Origin: Candidatus Omnitrophota bacterium
GTDB lineage: Bacteria > Ratteibacteria > UBA8468 > MWAK01
Assembly (NCBI GenBank): GCA_018829455.1
Contig: JAHJUB010000048.1
Coordinates: 1-15,737, forward strand
Direction: 5' to 3'
DNA length: 15,737 bases
Positions 6,390 through 12,662 of the stretch are shown here, piece after piece. The notes under the pieces are model-generated. The model made no database searches, was not told the DNA's origin, and saw nothing but the letters and a program-made list of their open reading frames with translations. The position numbers and the translations under genes are program-made. How positions within the stretch are numbered: position 1 is the stretch's first letter; each line of letters starts with the position of its first letter.

Positions 6390-6396
6390 TTGCACC

Positions 6397-6401
6397 CCTC
6401 C
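6397..6401 (-). promoter_or_regulatory. Ribosome-binding site GGAGG that fixes the lipoyl-domain start
   Basis: Read on the minus strand, GGAGGGG lies seven bases before ATG 6389 and touches the alternative GTG at 6395, ruling that out. Confidence 0.7.
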
Positions 6402-6431
6402 CTGTTCTGTGGTTTAGTATTGTCAAAACTT

Positions 6432-6544
6432 AACCGCAGAGCACGCGGAGTACGCAGAGAACTACTAAAGATTATTAACCGTTATTTCTTTAAGTTTTTT
6501 CCTTGCTTCATATCTCTCTGCGGTCTCTGCGAACTCTGCGGTTC
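6432..6544. repeat. Intergenic hairpin repeat B (ACCGCAGAG type)
   Basis: The left arm aaccgcagagcacgcggag continues with tacgcagaga to 6460. The right arm (6513-6544) is its inverted counterpart, ending ctctgcgaactctgcggtt. The arms match over about 29 bases with a few changes and enclose about 50 AT-rich bases. It occupies the 216-base gap between lipA and the lipoyl-domain gene. Its unit (CGCAGAG) differs from the CGCAGAT of repeat A, so it is a separate but similarly built family. Confidence 0.85.
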
Positions 6545-6605
6545 ATTTTTTATCGTTTTATTTTTGGCATTACCTGTGGTTTATTATTATAGCCGATGAC
6601 CGCTT

Positions 6606-7463
6606 TTAGCGTAAAGCGCGCGTTTGTTTAAACAGGTCGGCGGCAAAGTAGGAACTGCGGACAAAAGGACCGCTGGCGCAGGCCTTGAAACCCAGCCGTT
6701 CGGCAATTTCTTTATAATCTTCAAACTCCTCGGGCGTTACGTAACGCGCCACCGGCCGGTTCTTTTCGCTCGGCCTCAGGTACTGGCCCAGCGTTAATAT
6801 GTCACAGCCAACGCTCCGGAGGTCGGAGAGCGCGTCCAGCACCTCCTCCTTCTCCTCGCCCAGACCGAGCATCAAACCGCTCTTGGTAAACGCCGCCCCC
6901 TCTTCTTTGGCCGCCCGAAGCAAACCAAGGCTGGTCTGATAAGAAGCCTGCGGCCGCACCGTCGGGTAGAGCCGGGGAACGGTCTCCAGGTTGTGGTTGA
7001 AGACCAGGGGCTTTTCCGCCAAGACCACCTTCAACAATTCCCGCCGGCCGTCAAAATCCGGGGTCAGAATTTCCGCCCGGGTGTGCGGCGTTCTTCTGCG
7101 GATTGCGGCCAGCGTTGTGGCAAAAACGGCCGCGCCCCTGTCTGGCAAATCGTCCCGCGTCACCGAGGTAATGACTGCGTATTCTAATCCTAACCGGGTT
7201 ATTGCTTGCGCTACCCGCCCCGGTTCGCTTTCATCCACCGCTGCGGGTATGCCGCCGGCGACTCCACAAAAAGCGCACCTCCGGGTACAGATGTTTCCCA
7301 GAATCAGGAACGTGGCGACTTTGCGGTTAAAACACTCCGAACGGTTCGGACAAAGCGCCGAAGAGCAAACGGTATGCAAACCAAAATCGGCAACCACCGA
7401 CTCAGTTTCTTTAATCTCCGCGCTTGCCAAAATCCGCTTTTTCAGCCAGGTTGGTTTGTCCAT
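6606..7463 (-). CDS. lipA: Lipoyl synthase (radical SAM)
   Basis: Inserts two sulfurs into protein-bound octanoyl groups to make lipoyl cofactors. From ATG 7463 it is 285 aa, normal for LipA. The LipA-specific auxiliary iron-sulfur cluster cysteines are present as C33, C38 and C44 (VCSSALCPNRSECFN). The radical-SAM CxxxCxxC is C59, C63 and C66 (CTRRCAFC). The C-terminal RSSY serine motif (GPFVRSSY) is also present. An in-frame ATG at 7490 would add MVSPFSPFP, but those codons lie inside the repeat C arm, while MDKPTWLKKRI is the typical LipA start. Neither start has a Shine-Dalgarno sequence. The lipoyl-domain gene downstream is a plausible substrate. No lipB or lplA is in the window. Confidence 0.93.
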   Translation of the reverse strand: MDKPTWLKKRILASAEIKETESVVADFGLHTVCSSALCPNRSECFNRKVATFLILGNICTRRCAFCGVAGGIPAAVDESEPGRVAQAITRLGLEYAVITSVTRDDLPDRGAAVFATTLAAIRRRTPHTRAEILTPDFDGRRELLKVVLAEKPLVFNHNLETVPRLYPTVRPQASYQTSLGLLRAAKEEGAAFTKSGLMLGLGEEKEEVLDALSDLRSVGCDILTLGQYLRPSEKNRPVARYVTPEEFEDYKEIAERLGFKACASGPFVRSSYFAADLFKQTRALR

Positions 7464-7570
7464 GGGAAAAGGGGAAAAGGGGGACACCATACTTTTTTCA
7501 CAAAACCGACATTCTTAAAAGGAAAAAACATGAAAAGAGTATGGTGTCCCCCTTTTCTTCCCTTTTCTAT
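7464..7570. repeat. Inverted repeat C (GGGGGACACCATAC type) filling the accD-lipA gap
   Basis: The left arm (7464-7499) has aaaagggggacaccatactt. The right arm (7532-7569) is its inverse around agtatggtgtcccccttttc. The arms match over roughly 34 bases with a small indel and enclose about 32 AT-rich bases. The element starts at the base next to the lipA ATG and ends at the base next to the accD stop. It could fold in mRNA as a strong hairpin between the two genes. It has no clear run of U after the stem that would make it a classical terminator. Confidence 0.85.
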
Positions 7571-8413
7571 TCAGGACGGGAACAACGACAGGAGGCGGGC
7601 CAGAAACGGTCTTATTTCCCGGCGGGGCAGGACCTGGTCAAGCGCTCCTTTTTTAAACAGAAACTCCGAACGCTGAAATCCGGCCGGGAGCTTGGCCCGG
7701 ATGGTCTGTTCAATGACGCGCGGCCCGGTAAACCCGATCAGGGCGCCGGGTTCCGCAACCATAAAGTCACCCAAAAACGCAAAACTGGCCGCCACGCCGG
7801 CCATGGTCGGGTCGGTCAGAACAGAGACGTAAGGTACGCCTGCCTCGGCCAGCCGGCCGACCGCCGCCGAAGTCTTCGCCATCTGAATCAAAGAAAACAT
7901 CCCTTCATACATTCTCGCTCCGCCACCGCTGGCCGAAAAAATAACCAGCGGGACGCGGTTCGTCTGGGCTCGCTCCGCGGCCCGCACCACCTTTTCTCCA
8001 ACCACCGAACCCATGCTGCCCATCATAAACCGGCTGTCTATCACCACAATTTCTACCTTGCAACCAGATATAGTTCCCTCACCGGAAACCGCCGCATCCA
8101 AAAGCCCGGTCTTTTCCTGGTCTTCGCGGACCTTGTCCTGATAGGTCTTCACCGCCGAAAAAGAGAGCGGGTCGCCGGACTGCATGGTTGCGTCCCTCTC
8201 TTTAAAAGAATTTTCGTCCAGAGTGACGGCGATACGCTGAAGCGCGGTAAGGCGGTGGTGAAACTGGCACCGGGGACAAACCCAGAGGTTTTCCTGCAAC
8301 CGTTTTTCGTATAGGTTGGCCCCGCAGCCCTGGCACTTTGACCAGGACTCGGCTTTTACCTCCACCTTTTGCCTGGAGGGGACGAGCGCCATTTTTCTTT
8401 TTTGCCACCACAT
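7571..8413 (-). CDS. accD: Acetyl-CoA carboxylase carboxyltransferase, beta subunit
   Basis: With AccA it moves the carboxyl group from carboxybiotin to acetyl-CoA, giving malonyl-CoA for fatty acid synthesis. It has 280 aa, typical length. The N-terminal zinc ribbon is present as C27, C30, C46 and C49 (KCQGCG and VCPRCQ). The crotonase-like core has the glycine-rich stretch FSASGGGARMYEG that forms the CoA/oxyanion site, and GALIGFTGPRVIEQT near the C-terminus. ATG 8413 is chosen because AGGAGAGG lies a short distance upstream, right at the inner edge of repeat A copy 2. accA, accB and accC are not in the window, so the partner must be encoded elsewhere. Confidence 0.95.
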   Translation of the reverse strand: MWWQKRKMALVPSRQKVEVKAESWSKCQGCGANLYEKRLQENLWVCPRCQFHHRLTALQRIAVTLDENSFKERDATMQSGDPLSFSAVKTYQDKVREDQEKTGLLDAAVSGEGTISGCKVEIVVIDSRFMMGSMGSVVGEKVVRAAERAQTNRVPLVIFSASGGGARMYEGMFSLIQMAKTSAAVGRLAEAGVPYVSVLTDPTMAGVAASFAFLGDFMVAEPGALIGFTGPRVIEQTIRAKLPAGFQRSEFLFKKGALDQVLPRREIRPFLARLLSLFPS

Positions 8414-8427
8414 ATTAAAACCTCTCC

Positions 8428-8547
8428 TGGACGCAGATTACCGCTGATTACCGCAGATAAAACATCACAAAATTTTTCTTATAGAATTACTAAAAATTGC
8501 TCTAAAGAATTCGCATTATCCTGCTGTTTCTGCGTACATCTGCGTCC
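8428..8547. repeat. Intergenic hairpin repeat A, copy 2
   Basis: Same orientation as copy 1: the left arm starts tggacgcagattaccgct at 8428 and the right arm ends tctgcgtacatctgcgtcct at 8547. The middle shares the taaagaattcgcattatc-like stretch with copy 1. It lies in the dapA-accD gap and ends beside the accD ribosome-binding site. A small separate palindrome, cctgaatttcagg, follows at 8546-8558. Confidence 0.85.
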
Positions 8548-8576
8548 TGAATTTCAGGTCTCGCAGTGTTGCGTTG

Positions 8577-9443
8577 TTAAATCAACCCGGCCTTCTCGAC
8601 GACTTTGCGCAGCCGAGCCTCGTTCTCTTTGGTCATGGCGCACAAGGGCAGCCGCCACTCCGGCGCGATCTTGCCCATCCAGGCCAGAACTGTTTTGACC
8701 GGGATGGGGTTGGTTTCGTAAAAGATGGCCCGGAACAAAGGGTAGTGTTGGTAGTGTAGTTTTTTCGCCTTCTCCGGGTCGCCGGATAGAAAAGCATGCG
8801 TCAACCCAGCAACCCCTTTCGGTATGACGTTTGCGGCAACCGAAATTACGCCAGCGCCACCCACCGCCATTATCGGCAGGGTTAGGGAGTCGTCTCCGGA
8901 GAGGACCGTAATTCCACACAAGTTTTTTATGGAGCTTACCTGGTCCAGGCTTCCGGAAGCTTCTTTAATTGCCACGATGTTTGGTCTCCGGGAAAGTTCG
9001 GCAACCGTCTCCGGCAGAAGGGAAACGCCGGTTCGCGAGGGAACGTTATACAGGATAATCGGTATATCAACCGCCTCGGCAATAGTGGAATAGTGGAGTA
9101 GAAGACCGGCCGGCGTGGGTTTGTTGTAGTAGGGGGTAATAATCAGGACTGCGTTTGCGCCGGCGTTCTTGGCGTGCCTGGTAAGCTGAAGCGCTTCGGC
9201 GGTGTTGTTGGAGCCGGCGCCGGCGATTACCGGCCTCCGACCCGCCACCACTTCCACCGCCAACGCCACCAACCGCTGGTGTTCTTCCATGGAAAGCGTC
9301 GCCGACTCTCCGGTACAGCCGCAGGGAAGAATTGCGTCGGTTCCCTCTTTAATCTGCCACTCAATCAGGTCTCCAAAACTTCTTTCGTCAATCTTCCCGG
9401 CCTTAAACGGCGTGACCAGCGCTACGATTGAACCTTGAAACAT
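8577..9443 (-). CDS. dapA: 4-hydroxy-tetrahydrodipicolinate synthase
   Basis: Condenses pyruvate with aspartate semialdehyde, the first committed step to diaminopimelate and lysine. At 288 aa it has family length and aligns end to end with E. coli DapA (MF.GSIVA start, AGLI end). The Schiff-base lysine is K160 (VAIKEASG). The tyrosines Y106 (TPYYNKP) and Y132 (LYNVPSRTG) are present, as is R137. The active-site loop reads PCGCTGESATL, with Cys43 where E. coli has catalytic Thr44 (GTTGES). It begins at ATG 9443 behind AGGGGGG and overlaps the end of dciA by 41 bases. Confidence 0.93.
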   Translation of the reverse strand: MFQGSIVALVTPFKAGKIDERSFGDLIEWQIKEGTDAILPCGCTGESATLSMEEHQRLVALAVEVVAGRRPVIAGAGSNNTAEALQLTRHAKNAGANAVLIITPYYNKPTPAGLLLHYSTIAEAVDIPIILYNVPSRTGVSLLPETVAELSRRPNIVAIKEASGSLDQVSSIKNLCGITVLSGDDSLTLPIMAVGGAGVISVAANVIPKGVAGLTHAFLSGDPEKAKKLHYQHYPLFRAIFYETNPIPVKTVLAWMGKIAPEWRLPLCAMTKENEARLRKVVEKAGLI

Positions 9444-9726
9444 TTTCCCCCCTGTTCACCTGCGCCTGTTTTATGATTATCTCTTTTAGCCTCAGACCTC
9501 GACTGCTAAACTCAGCCGCAATCTTTTCTTTTTGTAAAAAAAGCTGGTGGTGGGCGGTCGGATTGTCCACCCAGACAAGCATCTTTTCGTTTGCAACCGT
9601 CGCCCGGGCGTGTCGTCTTGTTTCCTTTGAAACAACCTCTTCCCACAGAGACAGGTAATCCTTCTCTTCGCAAAAACGGGTTTCTTTTTTTAAAACCCGG
9701 CTGATAATGTCGCCGATTTTTTCCAC
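9403..9726 (-). CDS. DciA/DUF721-family protein, putative helicase loader
   Basis: A 107-aa protein with the DUF721 pattern: MEKIGDIISRVLKK, then LWEEVVSKETRRHARATV (the common W-x-x-(V/I)-VG-x-x-x-x-x-H region) and VWVDNPTAHHQLFLQKEKI. DciA proteins of this family help load the replicative helicase DnaB and are typically encoded near dnaA, dnaN or gyrB. Here it lies directly after dnaN, 19 bases away, which supports the call. The start is a GTG (9726-9724), with AGAGG about 11 bases upstream. The C-terminal 14 or so residues overlap the dapA reading frame. Confidence 0.78.
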   Translation of the reverse strand: MEKIGDIISRVLKKETRFCEEKDYLSLWEEVVSKETRRHARATVANEKMLVWVDNPTAHHQLFLQKEKIAAEFSSRGLRLKEIIIKQAQVNRGENVSRFNRSAGHAV

Positions 9727-9745
9727 TGCTTCACAACCTCTTTTT

Positions 9746-10846
9746 TTATAGGTGCATCGACATAATTAAATACAGGTAGTCGGCGCTCTTCAGGGACCTA
9801 ATTAGACTTGGTTTTTCCGGATTATGGTTTAAGCCGAAAAAGAACGTCTCTTCCCCCTCCAGGTTCTTAACTCCCTCAAGCAGGTAGTCTGGGTTGAAAT
9901 TAAGGGCAACCGGCTCTCCTTGATAGGAAATATCCACCTCTTCCGCGCCCTCTCCAACGCCGGCGGTTTCACCGGAAACCTTTAAGTTGTTTTTTCTTAC
10001 GTCCAGCCGCACCAGGTTCTTCCCGGAGGAAACAACCTGCTTAATCCGGCGCAGGGTTGAAACAAACGCCGGCAAAGGTATGGTGGCGCCAGACAGGTCT
10101 TCTTCTTTAGGAATAACGGTGTTGTAATCTGGAAACTCTCCTTCAATGATTTGGCTGGTTAAAACCAGGCCGGCTCCGGAAAAGATAATCTGGTTGGTTC
10201 CCAGGTTTACGTCTAACTCCACCCCTTCTTCCCATAAACCTTTTATGGCGTCGGCTGTTTTAATCGGCAGGATAAATTTAATATCGGTGGAAAGGTTTGT
10301 TTTGGTTTTGTGTCGGGCTAATCGCCGGGTGTCTGTGGTAACGGTTGTCAACCAACCGTCTTCGGTGGTAAAAAATATTCCGGAAAGGTTTGGTTTGTTT
10401 TCATCAAAAACAACCACCGGCCGGGTGTGGGTTATGGTTTTTTTTAAATTGCCGGCGGCTATTTTAAATTGAACCGGATTTTTAATTTTAGGAGTTAAGG
10501 GAAAGTCGTCAACCCGTAAACCGACCAGATTCAAAATTATTTTTCCCTGAGAAATGCGCAGGCGGTTTTCTTTTTCACTATAAAGACCTATCTCCGCCTC
10601 CGGAAACTCACGTACAACCTCCAACAACTTCCGGCCGGGCGTTAAAACCTTCCCTTCTTTTAAAACAGCGATTTCTTTGTTGATTTTTATGTTTAATTCT
10701 AAATCGGTTCCAGTTACAACTAAACCATCCTTACCCGCCTCAATTAAAATATGATTGAGCACCGGTAGTGTTGGTTTTGGACTTAAAATACCAGACACTT
10801 TATTTAAAATAGACAACAAATCCCTTTTTTGAATCTTTATCTCCAT
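9746..10846 (-). CDS. dnaN: DNA polymerase III beta subunit (sliding clamp)
   Basis: Forms the ring that tethers DNA polymerase to its template and is also the platform for other replication and repair proteins. At 366 aa it has the usual length, three repeated clamp domains and the family signature VSGILSPKPTLPVLNHILIEA at the N-terminus. Other conserved parts are LVGLRVDDFPLTP, VTTDTRRLARHK and EGEFPDYNTVIP. The C-terminus is MSMHL, where many clamps end in PMRL or similar; the last leucine is kept. ATG 10846 sits behind GGGGGG. It follows dnaA after a 138-base AT-rich spacer, the standard dnaA-dnaN order, but recF does not follow. Confidence 0.95.
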   Translation of the reverse strand: MEIKIQKRDLLSILNKVSGILSPKPTLPVLNHILIEAGKDGLVVTGTDLELNIKINKEIAVLKEGKVLTPGRKLLEVVREFPEAEIGLYSEKENRLRISQGKIILNLVGLRVDDFPLTPKIKNPVQFKIAAGNLKKTITHTRPVVVFDENKPNLSGIFFTTEDGWLTTVTTDTRRLARHKTKTNLSTDIKFILPIKTADAIKGLWEEGVELDVNLGTNQIIFSGAGLVLTSQIIEGEFPDYNTVIPKEEDLSGATIPLPAFVSTLRRIKQVVSSGKNLVRLDVRKNNLKVSGETAGVGEGAEEVDISYQGEPVALNFNPDYLLEGVKNLEGEETFFFGLNHNPEKPSLIRSLKSADYLYLIMSMHL

Positions 10847-10984
10847 TTACCCCCCTGTTTTAAATACGAGTATTACTATATATTTTATTATAAAAAATTA
10901 GTGATAGTAATAGTGGTTGTTGATAACTTTTAAAAAACACCCAAAAACCGCGCTACAAAAAACATTTTTCCTTAAAATAAACTG
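10847..10984. promoter_or_regulatory. AT-rich dnaA-dnaN spacer, possible origin-associated region
   Basis: This spacer is much richer in A and T than its neighbours, with long A and T runs and a tattttattataaaaaatta tract at 10881-10900 that would melt easily. It contains one near-consensus DnaA box and a TATAAT on the minus strand (10892-10887) without a good -35 partner. In many bacteria the replication origin lies beside dnaA. With a single box I can only call it a candidate. Confidence 0.35.
10918..10926 (-). promoter_or_regulatory. Candidate DnaA box TTATCAACA
   Basis: Read on the minus strand this is TTATCAACA, one mismatch from the consensus TTATCCACA. It lies in the dnaA-dnaN spacer. 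I found no second equally good box in either gap beside dnaA, so it could be a regulatory site for dnaN or chance. Confidence 0.4.
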
Positions 10985-12427
10985 TTAATTGTCGTTTAGG
11001 TCGCCCTTAAATTTTAACAACACCCGCTCAACTTCTTCTTTGAAATTAACATCCTTACTCATTTTATCCTCAACTTTTCGACAGGTGTAGAGGATGGTGG
11101 TGTGGTTTTTGCCGCCAAACCCTTCACCGATTTGGGGTAGGGACGCGCCGGTTAATTTTCGCGATAAATATATGGCGATTTGTCTTGGCGCAACCAGAGA
11201 CTGTTGGCGCCGGTCACCCTTCAACTCCGAGATTTTAATATTATAATATCGGCTGACCCATTCCTGGATGGTGGCGATATCAACCTTGGGTTTATTGTTT
11301 TCGTTTTGGAATAAATCCTTCAGGATGTTTTCGGTGAACGCAACATCCACCTCACTTTTGTTGTAGAGACCGGCGCAGGCAATCAGTTTGGTCAGGGCGC
11401 CCTCCAAAGAGCGCACGTTGCCCTCAACTTTTTCCGCCAAACAAAAGGCAACCTCTTTTGCCAGCGGGAAATTTTTCAGACGCGCTTTATTTTCAATAAT
11501 AGCAATTCGGGTTTCCAGGTCCGGCGGTTGAATGTCAACAACCAGGCCCCACTCAAAACGGGACACCAGGCGGCGCTCAAGATTTTTAAGTTCTTTGGGC
11601 GGCCGGTCGCTAGAAAGAACAACCTGTTTGTGGTAGTCGTGGAGGGTGTTGAAGGTGTGGAAAAACTCCCGCTGGGTCTCTTCTTTTCCGCCGATAAACT
11701 GGATGTCGTCAATTAAAAGAAGGTCCAGGTCGCGGAACCGGTTCCGGAAGGCGGCGGTGTTTTTGTTTAAAAGGCTGTCTATGAATTCATTTAAAAACTG
11801 CTCGCTGGAGAGATAGACTACGTGAAAGTCGGCCTGGGTTTTTGCGAAGTTTCCAACCGCCTGCATCAGGTGGGTTTTCCCGACGCCGACCTGGCCGTAA
11901 ATAAAGAGCGGGTTATAGGCGGTCCCGGGAGACTGGGAAATGGAAAGAGCCGCGGCGTGCGCCAGCCGGTTGTTTTCACCGATAATAAAATTGTCAAAGG
12001 TATAAAGCGGGTTGAGGTTGTTTCCGGGCCTGGTCCGACGGGTTGAATCCACCCGGCGGGGTTCTCTCCGTTCCGCCTTGGCGTTGCCGCCGGTCTCCGC
12101 CTTCTCCGCCGGAGGCGGATACGCCTTTGGCGTAGCTAAACCTGCGGCGGACACGTCTTTTGCCACAAAAACCACCCGGCTTACGGCCGGGTTCAGCGAC
12201 TGGAGCGCGGCGACAATTTCGGCCCCGTAGTGGTTCTGCACCCAGCTCGCCGAAAAAGAATCGGGCGCTTCCACTACCAGCGCATTATCCTGAAGAGCGG
12301 AGGGTTTGAGCGGTTCCAGCCAGAGGTTGAAGGTGGCCTGGTCCATCCGGCCTTTCACAAAATTGAGCGCTTCAAGCCAGAGGGCGTCAGAATGGAGCGG
12401 ATTGTTGAAATCTAAGGGTTTTTCCAT
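10985..12427 (-). CDS. dnaA: Chromosomal replication initiator DnaA
   Basis: Binds DnaA boxes at the origin, opens it and recruits the helicase. It has 480 aa. Domain I is at about 13-90 (ALWLEALNFVKGRM and onwards). A low-complexity domain II linker covers about 91-138. The AAA+ domain III carries Walker A GQVGVGKT (178-185), Walker B LLLIDD (236-241) and sensor-like LSSDRPPKEL. The DNA-binding domain IV includes LVAPRQIAIYLSRKL and FGGKNHTT (437-444). In domain IV the usual GGRDHTT has become GGKNHTT, so Asn replaces the conserved Asp. Part of the linker (92-112) is encoded by a palindromic repeat. A consensus promoter lies about 80 bases upstream. The ribosome-binding site is weak (GGTTGGTAA). 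Confidence 0.97.
   Translation of the reverse strand: MEKPLDFNNPLHSDALWLEALNFVKGRMDQATFNLWLEPLKPSALQDNALVVEAPDSFSASWVQNHYGAEIVAALQSLNPAVSRVVFVAKDVSAAGLATPKAYPPPAEKAETGGNAKAERREPRRVDSTRRTRPGNNLNPLYTFDNFIIGENNRLAHAAALSISQSPGTAYNPLFIYGQVGVGKTHLMQAVGNFAKTQADFHVVYLSSEQFLNEFIDSLLNKNTAAFRNRFRDLDLLLIDDIQFIGGKEETQREFFHTFNTLHDYHKQVVLSSDRPPKELKNLERRLVSRFEWGLVVDIQPPDLETRIAIIENKARLKNFPLAKEVAFCLAEKVEGNVRSLEGALTKLIACAGLYNKSEVDVAFTENILKDLFQNENNKPKVDIATIQEWVSRYYNIKISELKGDRRQQSLVAPRQIAIYLSRKLTGASLPQIGEGFGGKNHTTILYTCRKVEDKMSKDVNFKEEVERVLLKFKGDLNDN
12096..12152. repeat. Palindromic repeat D inside dnaA (domain II linker)
   Basis: Two perfect hairpins lie side by side: tccgcc-gga-ggcgga at 12105-12119 and acgcc-ttt-ggcgt at 12121-12133. 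They are flanked by tccgcc at 12096 and ggcggac ending at 12152. It is translated as VSAAGLATPKAYPPPAEKAE, in a region where DnaA tolerates insertions. The tccgccttc...tagcta...ggcggac pattern is shared with the element in secA, in the opposite orientation. Confidence 0.65.
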
Positions 12428-12509
12428 AAGTTACCAACCGGGAATTAAGCGGGAACTAACAGGTTTTGCACAGGGTGTTTTGCGAATCTGTTTTTAGGGG
12501 TGAACTAAA

Positions 12510-12538
12510 ATTATAAACTTAAACAAAAAAGATGTCAA
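12510..12538 (-). promoter_or_regulatory. Perfect sigma70-type promoter for dnaA
   Basis: On the minus strand, TTGACA (12538-12533) is followed after exactly 17 bases by TATAAT (12515-12510), matching the housekeeping consensus in every position. Transcription would start near 12503, giving a leader of about 75 bases before the dnaA ATG at 12427. It lies between repeat A copy 3 and dnaA, so dnaA need not depend on read-through from secA. Confidence 0.85.
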
Positions 12539-12566
12539 ATCAACTTGGTTACACAGAAATTTTTTG

Positions 12567-12660
12567 GGACGCAGATAAGCGCAGAAACAACCAGATAAGG
12601 AGTAAAAGTAATTCTTAAGCAAAATCTTTATCTGCGTAAATCTTGCGAAAATCAGCGTCC
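12567..12660. repeat. Intergenic hairpin repeat A, copy 3 (inverted)
   Basis: It begins ggacgcagataagcgcagaa at 12568 and ends atcagcgtcc at 12660. Its left arm, including cagaaacaaccagataa and the inner attcttaagcaa, matches the inverse of the right half of copy 1, so this copy is inserted in the opposite orientation. It abuts the secA stop codon and may act as a transcript-end hairpin. Confidence 0.8.
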
Positions 12661-12662
12661 AA

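Noticed and set aside
6162..6395. Biotin carboxyl carrier protein for the acetyl-CoA carboxylase encoded nearby
   Set aside because: The hairpin reads TTEKTS rather than the (A/V)MKM biotin motif, and the N-terminal LPEMGEGIEE is typical of E2 lipoyl domains.
6421..6426. TTGACA as a -35 box upstream of the lipoyl-domain gene
   Set aside because: The expected -10 position holds AGGGAG, the ribosome-binding site region, so there is no matching -10 box.
7464..7570. Classical rho-independent terminator after accD
   Set aside because: The stem is strong, but no run of T follows it in the direction of transcription and the pattern is a long two-arm repeat. A terminator role is possible but not shown.
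7424..8314. Open frame of 296 codons on the plus strand opposite accD
   Set aside because: It lies antisense to accD and across repeat C, encodes a basic, histidine- and arginine-rich sequence with no recognisable domain, and is a shadow frame.
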